Shown one piece after another: positions 1 to 11,271 of a DNA stretch of 64,000 nucleotides. Where the stretch lies: NCBI GenBank assembly GCA_020726505.1, contig JAHLEZ010000001.1:3534001-3598000 (forward strand), in the 5' to 3' direction. Positions within the stretch are counted from its first letter, which is position 1. Each line of letters starts with the position of its first letter. The notes beneath the pieces were generated by a model. That model did no database searches and was not told where the DNA came from. It worked only from the letters and a program-made list of their open reading frames with translations. A program made the position numbers and the translations under genes. The stretch is from Leptodontidium sp. MPI-SDFR-AT-0119 (Eukaryota; Ascomycota; Leotiomycetes; Helotiales; Leptodontidiaceae).

Positions 1-666
1 AATACAGACGTCGAAGAGGATATGCGATCTTACAGCAGCGGCAAAGGCTTTGCCAAGAAAATATGGGAATGGAGGTTCTGGTTGCAGGTCGAGGACGCCA
101 GCTCCAACACCAACCCCAAAAGTCCCAAAAAGAGACTTTGGCTTCTTGTGGATAATTCTTCAGCACAGGGCCTTCTGGGCTTAGATGATGATGCCGCGAA
201 GTCAGTACTTTATTGCTTGGCTAGGATTATGCTAACTTGACGCAGTCTTCGGAAAGATTCTGATCTATTAGCTCGTCTCAAAGAACAGCTTTTCAAACTA
301 TGGGGAGATCTTGAGGAGCAGAAATCGGAACTTCTGCGATTGCGATCCAAGAAAGTCCATAGTCCACCTCCATCTTCTTTCGAGTTGTCGACGAGATCTC
401 TACCACAGAAGATTGGACAACAACCTGATGTGGATAGTGATTCGGAAAATGAACTTCCCGTGTCCAAGCCATCAAAAGATTGTCCAGAAAAATCCATTGG
501 GAATGACAGCGAACACGGTATGCTAAAGCCGAGAAACAAAGCCTTTACATGTTGTATCCAGCAGTATGGAGTCAAAGCAGTCGAAGAAGACCCTGCCAAG
601 GCAGATGCAGGAGAAGGTCGGAGATGGCAACGAGTCTTTGCCTTGTTCGGAACGAACATAAAATGA
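1..666 (+). CDS. pot1: POT1-like telomere end-binding protein, C-terminal part (5' end outside window)
   Basis: The open frame enters from the window edge, so only the C-terminal part (about 206 residues) is seen. Exons are 1-200 and 246-666; the intron (201-245) has donor GTCAGT, a GCTAAC branch point and CAG acceptor, and joins AA+T into an Asn codon to give 'DDDAANLRKDSDLL'. Stretches such as 'KGFAKKIWEWRF', 'LWLLVDNSSAQGLLGLD', 'LKEQLFKLWGDLEE' and the end 'GEGRRWQRVFALFGTNI' match what I remember of the C-terminal OB-fold region of filamentous-fungal Pot1. That protein caps single-stranded telomeric DNA within shelterin in the nucleus. An acidic/Ser-rich linker lies between the two conserved blocks. 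Family assignment is from memory; the N-terminal DNA-binding OB folds are not in view. Confidence 0.62.
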
Positions 667-830
667 TGAGAGAATCGTGTTTAGAGGCTTGATGAGGATG
701 AGGAGTACAAATAGATCCGGACAAATGCAATCAGGATAGGGCGAGAGAGCTTTCTTTCCAAGGTAGATTGCATTCGACACTTCGTTTCGCGTGAGTCTCA
801 AGACTTCTTTCTCTATATGATGAGCCCTAT

Positions 831-1766
831 CTACTCTATTCTCAGCATCTCCTTGATGGTATCCTCAACAGTCGTGGGCGACACTCCCTTACTAGCCAAC
901 AACTCCTCCAAAGTCGGATCATCAATCAAACACTCCCCCCTCTCCAACGCACCATAAGTGGAAGACCACCACTCAACCGACGGCCTTTCCACACCCCTCT
1001 CAACATAACACTCCACATACTCCTCCCTACTCACAATCCTCAGCTTCACCTCCCTCCCCCTCGCCTCCCCAGCCAACCTCGCCATCTCACTTAAACTCCT
1101 CGCCCCCTCCCTCCTCGAAAGATAAAACGTCTTCCCCTCAAACCTCCCCGTCCCCTCCGCCAGCACCAACGCACTCGCAAGTCCCAGATCCCTGATTGCC
1201 GTCCAGCTAATCTTCCCATCACCAGCAAGAAGCACCTCACCCCTCTCATCGCCCTTGGGGTTGAAATACCCCAGATAAAGCGGCCAGCTCTCATTATACA
1301 GTCCCTCTCTCATAACCGTAACCTTCACCCCCGCTTTCCCCTGCAAATCTCTCAGAAATTCCTCAGTGCGCAAATGAGCCCTCATGACGCCCGCGCCAGA
1401 ATCCCCTCCGAACGCTAAACTTGTGTAGAAGAACCTGGAAACTCCTGCTTCTCTTGCGGCTTTGATAGCTCCAATATGAGCCTTTTCTCTGCCTGATCCG
1501 GGAGGTGCATTGTTGAAATCCATAGAGATATTTGGGGTGGAGATCAGATAGAGAGAGGTACAGTCTTTGAAGGTAGAGGGGGATGGTGTGTCGAAATTAA
1601 AAGAGCGTACTTGCACGCCTTTGCTTTTGAGAGTGTCCCATCTTTGATCGTCGACATTGGATGATGTGCAGATTACGAGTTTGGTGAGAGGGATGAGGTT
1701 GTGTTCGAGGATTGCGTCGAGGGTGGCTTTGCCTAGTTTGCCGGTGCAGCTAGTGAGGGCGAGCAT
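831..1766 (-). CDS. NmrA-like NAD(P)-binding protein (atypical SDR)
   Basis: Single-exon gene of 311 aa. The N-terminus 'ALTSCTGKLGKATL' is a Rossmann-type TGxxG dinucleotide-binding loop. It is followed by the usual NmrA order: a beta strand ending in 'RSFNFD' after the first alpha/beta unit, 'LYLISTPN', the 'HIGAIKAAREAGVSRFFYTS' segment (approx. residues 92-115), and a mid-protein 'VTVMREGLYNESWPLY'. This is the family containing NmrA and NAD(P)H-azoreductase-like proteins. Some are redox sensors and some are reductases, and the sequence alone does not decide which. Length is normal for the family (about 280-320 aa). The gene is compact, with no intron, and lies tail-to-tail with the POT1-like gene, 164 bp away. 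Cytosolic; no signal peptide or membrane segment. Confidence 0.85.
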   Translation of the reverse strand: MLALTSCTGKLGKATLDAILEHNLIPLTKLVICTSSNVDDQRWDTLKSKGVQVRSFNFDTPSPSTFKDCTSLYLISTPNISMDFNNAPPGSGREKAHIGAIKAAREAGVSRFFYTSLAFGGDSGAGVMRAHLRTEEFLRDLQGKAGVKVTVMREGLYNESWPLYLGYFNPKGDERGEVLLAGDGKISWTAIRDLGLASALVLAEGTGRFEGKTFYLSRREGARSLSEMARLAGEARGREVKLRIVSREEYVECYVERGVERPSVEWWSSTYGALERGECLIDDPTLEELLASKGVSPTTVEDTIKEMLRIE

Positions 1767-2483
1767 GTTTTTGGATCTTATGGAGTAGAAGACTTGGATA
1801 TGTTTACGTTCCTTAGGATGAGATACAATTTTATTTGTTGTGAAGATATGTAAATTGTTAACAACTTATATATATCGAATGTCTTACTAATAGACTGCAC
1901 ACTACGTACGTCATTGAGAACATCGCGATATTTAGCGGGCGCCATCCACTTTTCAACATCTTCAGCCTACAAAGATGCAAGGACAACTGGGATAATTGAT
2001 TTATTGTTACTTGAACTTGGTAGTCTGTGTGTTAATTCGACGAGGCGAGGTCCAGTGGAGATTCGTCTGAGGTGCAGTAGTCTCCAAAATGTAGATCTCA
2101 GATTTAGGAGATGATTATCAAGCTTTACTAACACATTTGCCGTTCAATCACTCCTTCTTACGCATTATCTTAGCTTCCTTTCCGCACAATATGCTGTCTG
2201 ATTCGTTTAGCCTTTGATATAGCAAGCTCTCCTCTTCCAGTCTTGCAACGAGAACAATTAGCCTTGCCTCAGTCAAGAAGACCTAGAGACGAGTGTTTCC
2301 CAAGCAAGGTCAAGGGAAATCACTTACTTGGCAATGCATAATTCAACGATCAAGTTTTGCAGGAGAGAGGATGCATATATTATCACTACCTGCTACCTAT
2401 CTGGTACAAACGAAATGCTTGTTATTCCATGTCCGTGGTGTCGTTTGCTTCTTGTCATATCCTCTCTCCTCCTCCGCCTCAAC
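1767..2483. other. Intergenic, no gene recognised
   Basis: Upstream of the NmrA-like gene and downstream of the PT-rich membrane protein gene. AT-rich near 1800-1890 (several TATATA-like runs, plausible core promoter of the NmrA-like gene). Only short unconvincing open frames. Confidence 0.6.
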
Positions 2484-4362
2484 TTAAAAGTCTCTATGCG
2501 TCTGCATTTTTCCAGTTCCGTCTCCCTTGCTAGGATTGGGGAAAAGCTTGAAGCCTGAAAAGTCGTTCGTGTTGTTTTCCCCATAGCTTGTTGCTGTAGG
2601 AGGAAGAGGGCTCAACGGTGCTACCCCTCGGTATCCTTCACCGGCCTTCTCGTCTCGTGGTCCAGCGATGGTGTTTCCGTTGCTGAATCCCCAGAAGTCG
2701 TTGCCGCCTGAACGTTGGCTCATACTGCGAGCAATAGATAGAGGCATAAGCGAATCGACTGGGGTCAGAAGTGGCGAGCTAGGTGGAGACTCTGCCTTTC
2801 CAACACGGCGTTTGCGCATGATGCGGCGGATGAGGAAGACAATACCGATGAATAGTGCGATGGAACCAACTGTTTTTCATTAGCTTCTATTCATCATTTT
2901 CAAAAAATGACAACATACCACCAATAGCAACGGCGCTGATAATGACAGTGGACTTGCTTGCCTGCACCTTGTCTTGGGAAGCTTGTGTGACGCCGCCTGG
3001 AGTCAACGGGTTCCCATCGACATCGGTACCACCAGAAAGAGTTCCGGCATTAGAACCTGTAGTACCGCTTCCAAGATTGGCTACTCCAGCAGTGGGAAGG
3101 CTGTCGGCTTCTTGTGTGAAAGATGCTACAGCTGATAGACGCTGGAATGACGGGGAAACAGATGTGGATTTTGCGGATGAAGAAGTTACAGTAAGGAAAG
3201 TTGACGGTTGAGACTTGGTGTTGAGGATACTTGAGGTTGCGGAGTTAGTGGCACTAGATGCAAGAGCGTTCGCAAGAGCACTTGATGCCTGGGGAGTCGC
3301 CCCACTCCCTAATGCACTTGTGCTGGAGGCAATGCCTGCTGCAGGAGCCCCAGGGAGAGACGAAGCTGAAATGGCAGGTGAACTTGCTGGAGATGGTACA
3401 TCGGAAGGAGAGGCTGCTGGACTGGAAGCAGATCCTTGGGCACTTGAAGTTGTAGCTTCAGCTCCGGGAGCTGGAGCTGGAGTCGATTCGGTTGGAGGTG
3501 TCGATGTAGTAGCAAGGGGTGCCTCTGGCGCCGAAGATGCTGGAGGGGAGCTTTCTGAAGATGTCTCGACTGGGAGAGCTGAGCTCTCGACCGACGAGGG
3601 CACATCAACTGGATTGGGAGCTGGGGATGATACAGGAGCATCTACGACGGCCGATGAGGGCACAGCAACAGGCTGTTCCGATGTTGTAATTGGTTCGGCT
3701 GAGCTGGCGGCCTGATCGGTGACAGCAGGAGGTGTTACGGCCTCTGGAACTGAGATGGATGGAGTAGCGGTTTCAGAGACTAGTGTTGGCTAATAAAGTC
3801 AGTAAAGCTACACAGAAACGGTACTTCTTTTACTTACGGCGGCAGTCTCGGTTGGTGGGAGAGCTTCTGAGGTTGATGGCAAAGCCTCGATCAAAGTCTC
3901 TGATGTTGGCTGTGGGGTTACAGCTGCAGGTGGAAGTGTATCAACTGGAGTGGTCTCTGTTGGAGGAGTGGTCTCTGCAGGAGGGGTGATTTCTGCTGGA
4001 GGGGCGGTCTCTGTTGGAGCGGCGGTCTCTGTTGGAGGGAGGGTCTCGGTGGGAGGGAGAGTCTCAGTTGGAGGGAGAGTCTCGGCCGCTGTCGGTATAA
4101 TTTCTGTCGAGGAAGGAATGGTTGTGTCCGTAGGGGGAGTGACGGCGTCCGGTAGTGGTGCTTCTGTCGCTGCTGGTGGCGGAAGGGCAGTCGGTGTAGG
4201 TTCTTCGCTGGGTAGACTGGCAGTGCTCTCCTGTGGAGGAGCTTCTGTCTTCAAATCTCCCGTCGCCGCATCTGCACTATCATTTTGCCTCCGCACCTTG
4301 GTCCAAACCAGCTTGCTCGAATCGATTGCCGCCTCGCGGCGTTGGAAAATACTAATTCTCAT
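2484..4362 (-). CDS. Single-pass membrane protein with long Pro/Thr/Ser-rich ectodomain
   Basis: Three exons: 4362-3838, 3789-2919 and 2869-2484, giving 593 aa; both introns have GTAAGT/GTATGT donors and keep frame exactly. Residues about 35-450 are almost entirely Pro, Thr, Ser, Ala and Glu, including tandem TETLPP units. One hydrophobic segment follows (about 455-485, interrupted by intron 2: 'STVIISAVAIGG' then 'VGSIALFIGIVFLI'). It ends at the basic stop-transfer 'RRIMRKRR' and a cytoplasmic tail of about 110 residues with several SP/TP sites. The architecture resembles fungal Wsc/Mid2-type cell-wall stress sensors or other heavily O-mannosylated surface proteins, but no WSC or other ectodomain is present. 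A classical signal peptide is not visible at the chosen ATG, so a further 5' exon is possible. Function unknown. Confidence 0.75.
3950..4085 (-). repeat. Short tandem repeats encoding TETLPP/TETTPP units
   Basis: On the plus strand the motif 'gtctcggtgggagggaga' and close variants recur with an 18-bp period around 4030-4083. A looser array of the same kind runs back to 3950. On the coding (minus) strand it encodes repeated PPTETL / PPTETT / PPAEIT units of the Pro/Thr-rich ectodomain. The period is a multiple of three, so copy-number change would keep the frame. Confidence 0.75.
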
Positions 4363-6083
4363 GTTGAAAAGGAGTGTTTACAAAGAACGTAAATAGAAAA
4401 GGGGAGAACCAGCTCAAAGAAAGGAAGAACTGGAAGGTCCAGCCCGAAGAATGAAAGTTCGGAATATCGTGTGGATTAGATTAACAACGGTGGAGTTGAA
4501 AGAACAAGAGGGAGGGAGAGAAGCAGAAAAGGGACGAGGGAACCATGGTCTAAAGTCCATTAAGCTTCTCTGCGGCTGAAACTCGGATTGGTATGGCATA
4601 GCCTTAGTTTTCGTGATCGACTGCATGTTCATGGGGAAACCGATGGCACATCGTCATTTTTGAGAACTCGGTTATGCCCTGCCTCCCCAATTGAGAAGCC
4701 CAGACACGATGTTCGGAACCGGGCCCCATTCCAGGCTATGGCTGAGTGGCTGGGTTTGGCTCGCCTCCTCCGGATTGGAGCCTGCCAGCTGAAGTAACAT
4801 GGCCCTGAAACCGTATTTGTTGTTTTTGTTGTTTGGGAATGAGACGCACGGAGATCCTGGAGGCATTTGTGGTTCGTAGGGCAGCTCGCGTAGCCACTCG
4901 AGACGTCAGGGGCTAGTTTGTGTCTGTGCGATTTATGCCCTGCTGAAGTGGGCTCTGACATTTCGTCTGAAAACCCCAAAAGCATTGAATGAACTTTATT
5001 TTGGTCTGTCGTGCTGGGAACTGCCTGCATGTCAAAACGAGTAGGTCCAGTAAGACGACATCAACTTTGTGAGTGCTCTCCAGAACAACTCTTAGACATT
5101 TGAAGCATCAGATATTTCGTTTTTCTTCCACAGCTGAACAACAGTTTGAATCGCAATACTACCTTGGCTGCCAGGCTTGTCCCATTGCCGCTTGTACCCA
5201 GAAAGAGGTCGTCGGGACCATTGATGGGAACGATCCGAATCGGAAAGGCTGATCCCATTGCATCCTAAGACTTTCGTCAGATCATACTATGAGAATAAAG
5301 TACAGGATCTTCGCTATTAAGACATCTGGCATCGCTATCGAATCTGCAGAGTTGGATGAACGATCTTCTTGTAAGGTTACAAATGTTCGGTTGTGTTTGA
5401 TTGGGTTGCATCTCCCGGAAGCATCGACGCCCGTCTCTGGTCTGCTGACTATCCACATCTCGATCCAATGACATGGGCGCATGAAAGCTGTGCCACAGGG
5501 ACACTTTCTCATTCGATAGTCAGAAAGTAAAATGTTTCGATTCTATCTTGACGAAACGAAACACCGCAGAAGGAACGAAGAGACTCCACGAAAAACTTCC
5601 TTTTCGAAAAATCAGGAGCAATGGGGAAATACTGGTTGTACTTCGAGGGTCAAGTCTCTATTCAATGGATAATTAACGGGCAGTGTCTTATTTTTGGCAC
5701 ACTTTGAGTTTGGCATGGACGAGCCACTTTACACCGTCGAAAGCGAGTCCAAACAAACGGGGAGTTGCTACGAATTTGCATGGTGCTCTCGAAACCTAAT
5801 TAACGAGACATTGCCTTACTACTGTAAGGACGAAATGATGATCAAGTGAACGAAAAACCAAATGTCCTGCTCTGTTTGACTACTTTTATCAACCAGTAAT
5901 GCATCATTATGCATGGCGAGTTTTTAATCGACTTGTTTCTGTAAAGGATTCGGACACCAAAACCTCGGTGCTGCTTTCCTCTAGCAATTCTCGAAACAAT
6001 TTTAAAATGCAATGCCAGTCTCAGAGCTGTTAAGGTAGCAAAGGTATCAGGCAGCGAACGTTGAATCATCTACTTGATACTCT
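4363..6083. other. Long intergenic region, no supported gene
   Basis: About 1.7 kb between the 5' end of the membrane-protein gene and the 3' end of a HET gene. The longest frames (4629-5030 minus, 133 aa; 5061-5512 minus in two frames) lack recognisable motifs, introns that join them, or family likeness. A CpG-poor, AT-rich stretch occurs at about 5560-6010. I see no repeat, tRNA or other RNA gene here. Confidence 0.5.
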
Positions 6084-8219
6084 CTACACAATTACGACTT
6101 TGCGAACTTCACTGTCTCTAAACCAGCTTCTGAGAGTCTTCCACCGATTTTCTGTCTTTGGACAGACATTAGCTGTAACGCCGACACGCTCATACTCATC
6201 CGTCGATCCATTCCGGCGTCTCACGAGCAGAGCTTCTTCCCAAGTCCAGTCTGCTTCCCCAGGCTTCATGACTTCCATCAGGTAGAAAGACTCCATTGAC
6301 ATCCCTATGTTACCGCTCGCTCGCAGATCATTGAGAATGATGTCTGGCCAAAGCGGTGCCAGATACGAATCAGCTACTTTAACAGCCCATTGAGTCTCGT
6401 ATAAGTCGCCCCAGTCATCCTCAGGGACTGAGTGAACTGTTGCCTCGAGTAATCTTGTCCTCAATGTTATCTTCCCGGACGCTACCTGACCAAACTCATT
6501 TTGACCAGCTACCTCACACACAACATCGCACACTTCGGTACCCAGAGCTCCAACCTCGAAATACGTAGTGGAATTTAGGTATTGAAGGGGCTGCTCCTGG
6601 TTCGGTTCCAATGAAACAGGCCACTTGACAGCACCATCAACAGAAATCCAAGACCAAGATGGTAGCCGTGCCTTCTCAGTCTTCAAATCGCCAGTTTGAT
6701 CACACCTCCACAGCAGATCAAAGGGTAGCGAAGCTTTCCACAAACCAGCAGCATACATATCTCCTGTTTTCTTCTTCATCAACGCCGCGATACCCGAGAG
6801 CGCTGCCAGCTTATCGTCCATGTTGGTAAGTTTCCTCACCGAGTAACTCCTGACAATCTCACGCCACATCTGTCTGAGCCCTCGCTCTCCGACATCGTCT
6901 CCGAGGCATATTCGGAAGGCTGAAGATATGTTGTTCTTCGCTGGGTATAGATGGCTCTGGACAATACCGCATTCGCATTTCCGACATTTCTGGCATTCCC
7001 ACACCAGTTCCGTGGGCGTGAAGTGTACGATGCGAGTCGCTAGTATCCGTTCCTGAAAACACCATCCTCGGGAAAGAACTGGGAAAGTGTTGTTGATGTT
7101 CGCCTCCCACCATTTATTTGACTTGGTCCGACATGATGTTATGATCTCGTGGTTCATATTCCGTCGAGCACACATTGACCCATCATGACTTGCAATGTCC
7201 TGAGACAATGGCATTGTTGATCGAGGCATAAATACACCATCACTAACATTCGAAGATTGCGTTGATGAAAGGACAATCTTCGCGTTGGAATAGATGAGTC
7301 CCATCTTCGCTGATTCTTGCTCCCACTCTTCTTGGCTTCCTTGGACGATGCAGAGCGCGTCGACCCAAAGATAGTCAATACCGAGTTTCTTCGTCAACAC
7401 AAACGCATCAATCAACGTCCGTGGAACCTTAGCCAGAGGAATGGTAATCTCAAATTCCAATTTTGTAGACTTATCCGTCTTGAAGACGTGCTCCCCGTCT
7501 CTAGCTTTACCCCAGCTGATTCAACATACTTTTGTCAGCAAAACAGCGTACTAAGTTCAAATTTTACACACCAATAACTTAATGCAGAATATTCAACAGC
7601 TTCATCGGGAAATGGTACCAAGCGAGCTGACTCGACATTAGGGCCTAGCCAGATCAGTCTTTTCGGGTAGGACGAAATAATATCATTCTCGCTGGAAGTC
7701 CGAGACTGCGTATGATCAGATGTCGGTTTTCTCGTCTCAGAAAAGTGGTCCTGAGATGTACACTCGACATGGCCATCACAAGATTCCATCCATTCCTTGG
7801 TGATCCCAGCAGCAGCATCACACGACAACTCGCGGGACACTTCTCTAGGCTCTGGTAGATTAGGTTGTGTTCCTACACATGCCCGGTCAGACAGTTACAT
7901 ATTGTGGTATGTACAGAACAAGCGACAAACCGGTCTGGTACGCCTCGATCACCAAAGCTCCTTGCCACTGGCCTGTGAATCGCAACCCCCCGTCATCTAC
8001 CTTGATCCTGGCGCTTTCGTACAAGTCGTCCACAACTTTTGGAACGTTTGGAGTAGTCGGATCCAATAATAGAACTTCTTGCACGAAAGCACATATCTTG
8101 CAAGTCGATGCTGAAGCATGAAGGCTGTGAAGACTGACTTCTCGACTCTCGCTTGGTTTGGCGACAGGCTCTAGACTTGAATCATATCTACCACACGTAG
8201 AGCATAAAGCATATCCCAT
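6084..8219 (-). CDS. HET-domain protein (heterokaryon incompatibility)
   Basis: Three exons: 8219-7931, 7872-7572 and 7515-6084, giving 673 aa. Intron 1 uses donor GTTTGT; intron 2 (GTGTGT...CAG) splits the Cys codon of the HET signature 'YSALSYCWG'. The N-terminus carries a Cys-rich 'CSTCGRYD...CKICAFV' segment usual in this HET subtype. The HET core spans roughly residues 187-330, with 'YLWVDALCIVQGSQEEWEQE' and 'MGLIYSNAKIVLSS', followed by 'RGWCFQERILATRIVHFT'. A Cys cluster 'CQKCRKCECG' follows. HET proteins trigger growth arrest or cell death after fusion of incompatible hyphae, and the domain is a fold related to TIR. The gene is intact and divergently placed from a second HET gene 391 bp away. 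Which allele or partner it recognises cannot be told. Confidence 0.9.
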
Positions 8220-8610
8220 CTTTCTTCTAATTATGAAGGTGTAGCCTTGTTCCTAGACTGGATTTTCTGGTGTTGGTCGGATGGTTGTTGAGGTAGAGGG
8301 AGAATGAGTGATTATGCGAACAAAGTCGCCTTCTGATATTGGGCAAACAATTTCCTGATATTTCCCAGCAATTGTTTGAAGTTGTACTAAAAGAAAGTAC
8401 AGAAATTGTTTCGGTGAACCATATCTATCCATGCCTTTGAGCTGTCGTGGCAGTGCCTGTCCCATCCAGCCTGGCGAGCCAGTCACATTTGGCGCTCAAC
8501 GCCACCAGGGGTGCAGCTAAACAACACTCATCAAAGATCTCAAGCCAAGAATAATTGACATTCTCCACCGTCAAATTCCCTATAAAGCCTCAATTTGAGC
8601 CTATTACAGT
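8220..8610. promoter_or_regulatory. Divergent intergenic region between two HET genes
   Basis: 391 bp separate the start codons of two oppositely oriented HET-domain genes, so this must carry both promoters. No specific site is recognised. Confidence 0.5.
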
Positions 8611-11271
8611 ATGGTGGAACCCGATGCCGATGCGAAAGCGATCTTGGACAGTTGGGATCTCGCTGAAGCCCGCGAGAGACCTCCCCGTCCTGAAAGGCAG
8701 AGCAGGAAAACGGTGCAGTTCGAAGAATCTGCAATATCGGACGACGAAGATCCACCTTCATTGTACAATGGAAGACCCGGAAGAGATGTACTACCATTCC
8801 CAGCAAGCTCAAGGGGAAATTCGTTCACTCCAGATCGCCGAGCACGTCGAGGGTCCTGGGGTATCGACCCAATACCGAATACCAAGCCACGGCCAGTGAT
8901 TGTCTATCCTCTTCCCGGTGAAGAGTCAGAAAAACTTGCGCAAATCTCGAGTCGAAGATTCCAACCTAGACGTGAGCCCGTTCCAGATCGCCAGGAAAGG
9001 AGGGGTTCGTTTGGAATAGATCCCATTGAGACCAGAAGGGGATGTTGTTATGGAATTGGCGGCAGACACATGGCTTCTTGCGTACATGCAGCGTTGTCTA
9101 GTCCGGCAGATCCATTTACTCAGGCTGGGATTAGAAGAGCGATGGCAAGTGAGCCTAGAACGAACTCCCTTGGTCTCCCCAGCCTTCCACTATACGTCTA
9201 CCAGCCGTTGCCAGGTACCCGGAGTATCAGATTAATAAAAGTTCTAGGCTTCAGGCAAGATGGACTAAACAGGCTTATCATTAGATGTACTATTGAGAGT
9301 CATGGGCTCGACTCCATCCCTCCTTTCCAGGCGCTTTCGTATACTTGGGCATCTCCCATGTACCAAGAATCGAGCGGGACATCATCTGCTCGTGGACAGA
9401 AAGAGGATGCCCTTCATGGAGAAGAGATAGAACTTGATGGCTCATCCTGTGTCATTTCTGGCAATCTGTTCGATGCTCTTTCGTGGCTAGCTGAAACCAA
9501 AATGCAAGACTATATCTGGGCCGATGCCATCTGCATTGATCAAGGAAACATGAAGGAGAAAGCTATCCAGATTTCTTTGATGGGGGACATCTACACTGGT
9601 GCCAAAAATGTGATTGTCTGGCTTGGAAAAGAATCTTCGGATCTCTTTGATTTCTCAGCTGCTCGAATGACACTGTCCAAAGCCTTGTCAAATCTAGACA
9701 GGAACGACGAAGCTGCGATACAGAACCCTCTAGATCCGGCTTTCTTGCATAAAATCGGGATCGAGTCTGCAGAGGACTGGACTCAGATGTGGCAAAATTA
9801 TTTCCGATTCTTCCAGCGCCGGAGGTGGTTTAGAAGGGCGTGGATAGTGCAAGAAGTGGCTTTGGCAAGGGATCTGACCTTCCAATGTGGCGAGAAGACG
9901 TTGTTGTGGAAAGACGTTTATAAGCTCGGCTTGCTTCTTCGAGACAGTGGATGGCGCCACAATCTTGCTGAAGGGATGAATTCGAATCCTCGTGGTGGTA
10001 TTGGCGATGAAGCAGATCGACTTCTTGAATACCGCGACCAGGTGCTGAATAGCGGACCCAAGGATCCCAAATTTGCCAAGATGTTCGCAGACGCAAACGG
10101 AGCCTCATCAGACCTCGAGCTCTGGTTCTCTTATCTGCAATACATGATCCAGGAAATTCGACGGTATCAAGCTTCAAACATGAAAGACAAGATATACGCT
10201 GTTCTAGGTCTGGTGAAGGGATTTCTCCCACCGGGTTCTCTGGAACACATCACTCCGGACTACTCGTTACCGCTGGAAGATATATACACCTCCGTGACTA
10301 TGTCGATATTGATAGAGCTACCAATCCTGTCTTGTTTGTCATACATCGGAAACAAGCCGAGAGAACTAGGCATCTTGCGGATCCCTTCCTGGGTCCCTGA
10401 CTACAGAGCAGCATTAGGAAGAGTGCCACTCATCCATCTTGGGAACCACACCTGTTTCAATGCCTCTAGAATCGATCCTGCTACACCAGCACCCCGAAGG
10501 TTTCTGGGACATAAATTGGAACTCAGAGGTAGGCCCGTGGATAGTGTACTAGACTTTAGCATACCGCTCAACGACATGCGTTCGACATGCTACGTCATAA
10601 GCTGCATAGACATGTGCCTGAAGCTGTCCAAGATATACCGAACGGGTCAAGACCGACTTGAAGTGATCTGGCGAACACTCATAGCAGACACGACAGAAAG
10701 ACCACCGATACGGCATCCTGCGCCTGCAGAATACAGCGACCATTTTCACGACTGGATGCTGACTCTGATGGTACGATGGTTCGTGGACTGGGAACACCAA
10801 ACGAAGAGTCGCCAGTCGCACATGGACACCCTCGAGCGGCTTTCGGACTCTAGCTCTTTCGCTGTGTTGCCCACTCGGGCGGAACTCGAAGATAGTTTTA
10901 AACTGGCGCTCAAGGGAACAGAGTCTATTATTTTTGACCCGCTATGTGGCAGACCAAGCAGAGAGGAAGCGAGGAATAAGATTTTGCAGCAGTTCGTCTC
11001 GCCACATGTACGGTCGAGTCAAGGCTTTTACTTGTTTGATCGTGCGGCGAAGGACGTGAGGAGTAATAGAAGACTGTTCAGGACGAGGGAGGGCTATGTG
11101 GGTCTTGCCCCTGATAATGTGGAGTATGGTGATAAGTTATATATCTTGGATGGTGCGAGAGTTCCGTTTTTGTTGAGGGGCAATCGACTTGTTGGTGAGG
11201 CTTATGTGCATGGGATAATGCATGGAGAGCTGCTTATTGATGATGATGGAACGAGCGTCCAGATCAGTTGA
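8611..11271 (+). CDS. HET-domain protein with disordered Arg-rich N-terminal extension
   Basis: Intronless frame of 886 aa. The first ~185 residues are hydrophilic and probably disordered, and contain a duplicated motif, RRGSWGIDPI (79-88) and RRGSFGIDPI (130-139). The HET domain begins at about residue 240 with 'FQALSYTWASPMYQ' and continues with 'YIWADAICIDQGN...EKAIQISLMGDIYTGAKNVIVWLG' in separate conserved blocks. 'RRRWFRRAWIVQEVALA' follows, then a helical C-terminal half with 'KDKIYAVLGLV' typical of this large HET subfamily, ending in the 'GYVGLAPDN...GDKLYILDGARVPFLLR' region. Length is normal to long for the subfamily. A role in allorecognition or programmed cell death is inferred from the family; partners are unknown. 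No NACHT, ankyrin or WD repeats are attached. Confidence 0.9.
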   Translation: MVEPDADAKAILDSWDLAEARERPPRPERQSRKTVQFEESAISDDEDPPSLYNGRPGRDVLPFPASSRGNSFTPDRRARRGSWGIDPIPNTKPRPVIVYPLPGEESEKLAQISSRRFQPRREPVPDRQERRGSFGIDPIETRRGCCYGIGGRHMASCVHAALSSPADPFTQAGIRRAMASEPRTNSLGLPSLPLYVYQPLPGTRSIRLIKVLGFRQDGLNRLIIRCTIESHGLDSIPPFQALSYTWASPMYQESSGTSSARGQKEDALHGEEIELDGSSCVISGNLFDALSWLAETKMQDYIWADAICIDQGNMKEKAIQISLMGDIYTGAKNVIVWLGKESSDLFDFSAARMTLSKALSNLDRNDEAAIQNPLDPAFLHKIGIESAEDWTQMWQNYFRFFQRRRWFRRAWIVQEVALARDLTFQCGEKTLLWKDVYKLGLLLRDSGWRHNLAEGMNSNPRGGIGDEADRLLEYRDQVLNSGPKDPKFAKMFADANGASSDLELWFSYLQYMIQEIRRYQASNMKDKIYAVLGLVKGFLPPGSLEHITPDYSLPLEDIYTSVTMSILIELPILSCLSYIGNKPRELGILRIPSWVPDYRAALGRVPLIHLGNHTCFNASRIDPATPAPRRFLGHKLELRGRPVDSVLDFSIPLNDMRSTCYVISCIDMCLKLSKIYRTGQDRLEVIWRTLIADTTERPPIRHPAPAEYSDHFHDWMLTLMVRWFVDWEHQTKSRQSHMDTLERLSDSSSFAVLPTRAELEDSFKLALKGTESIIFDPLCGRPSREEARNKILQQFVSPHVRSSQGFYLFDRAAKDVRSNRRLFRTREGYVGLAPDNVEYGDKLYILDGARVPFLLRGNRLVGEAYVHGIMHGELLIDDDGTSVQIS

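Noticed and set aside
210..659. 149-aa minus-strand open frame
   Set aside because: Antisense shadow of the POT1-like exons; no family likeness.
3215..4396. Long plus-strand frames rich in Ala/Gly/Val/Glu
   Set aside because: Antisense of the Pro/Thr/Ser-rich ectodomain; composition is a mirror of the repeat.
4629..5030. 133-aa minus-strand frame
   Set aside because: No recognisable motif, no supporting splice structure or promoter context.
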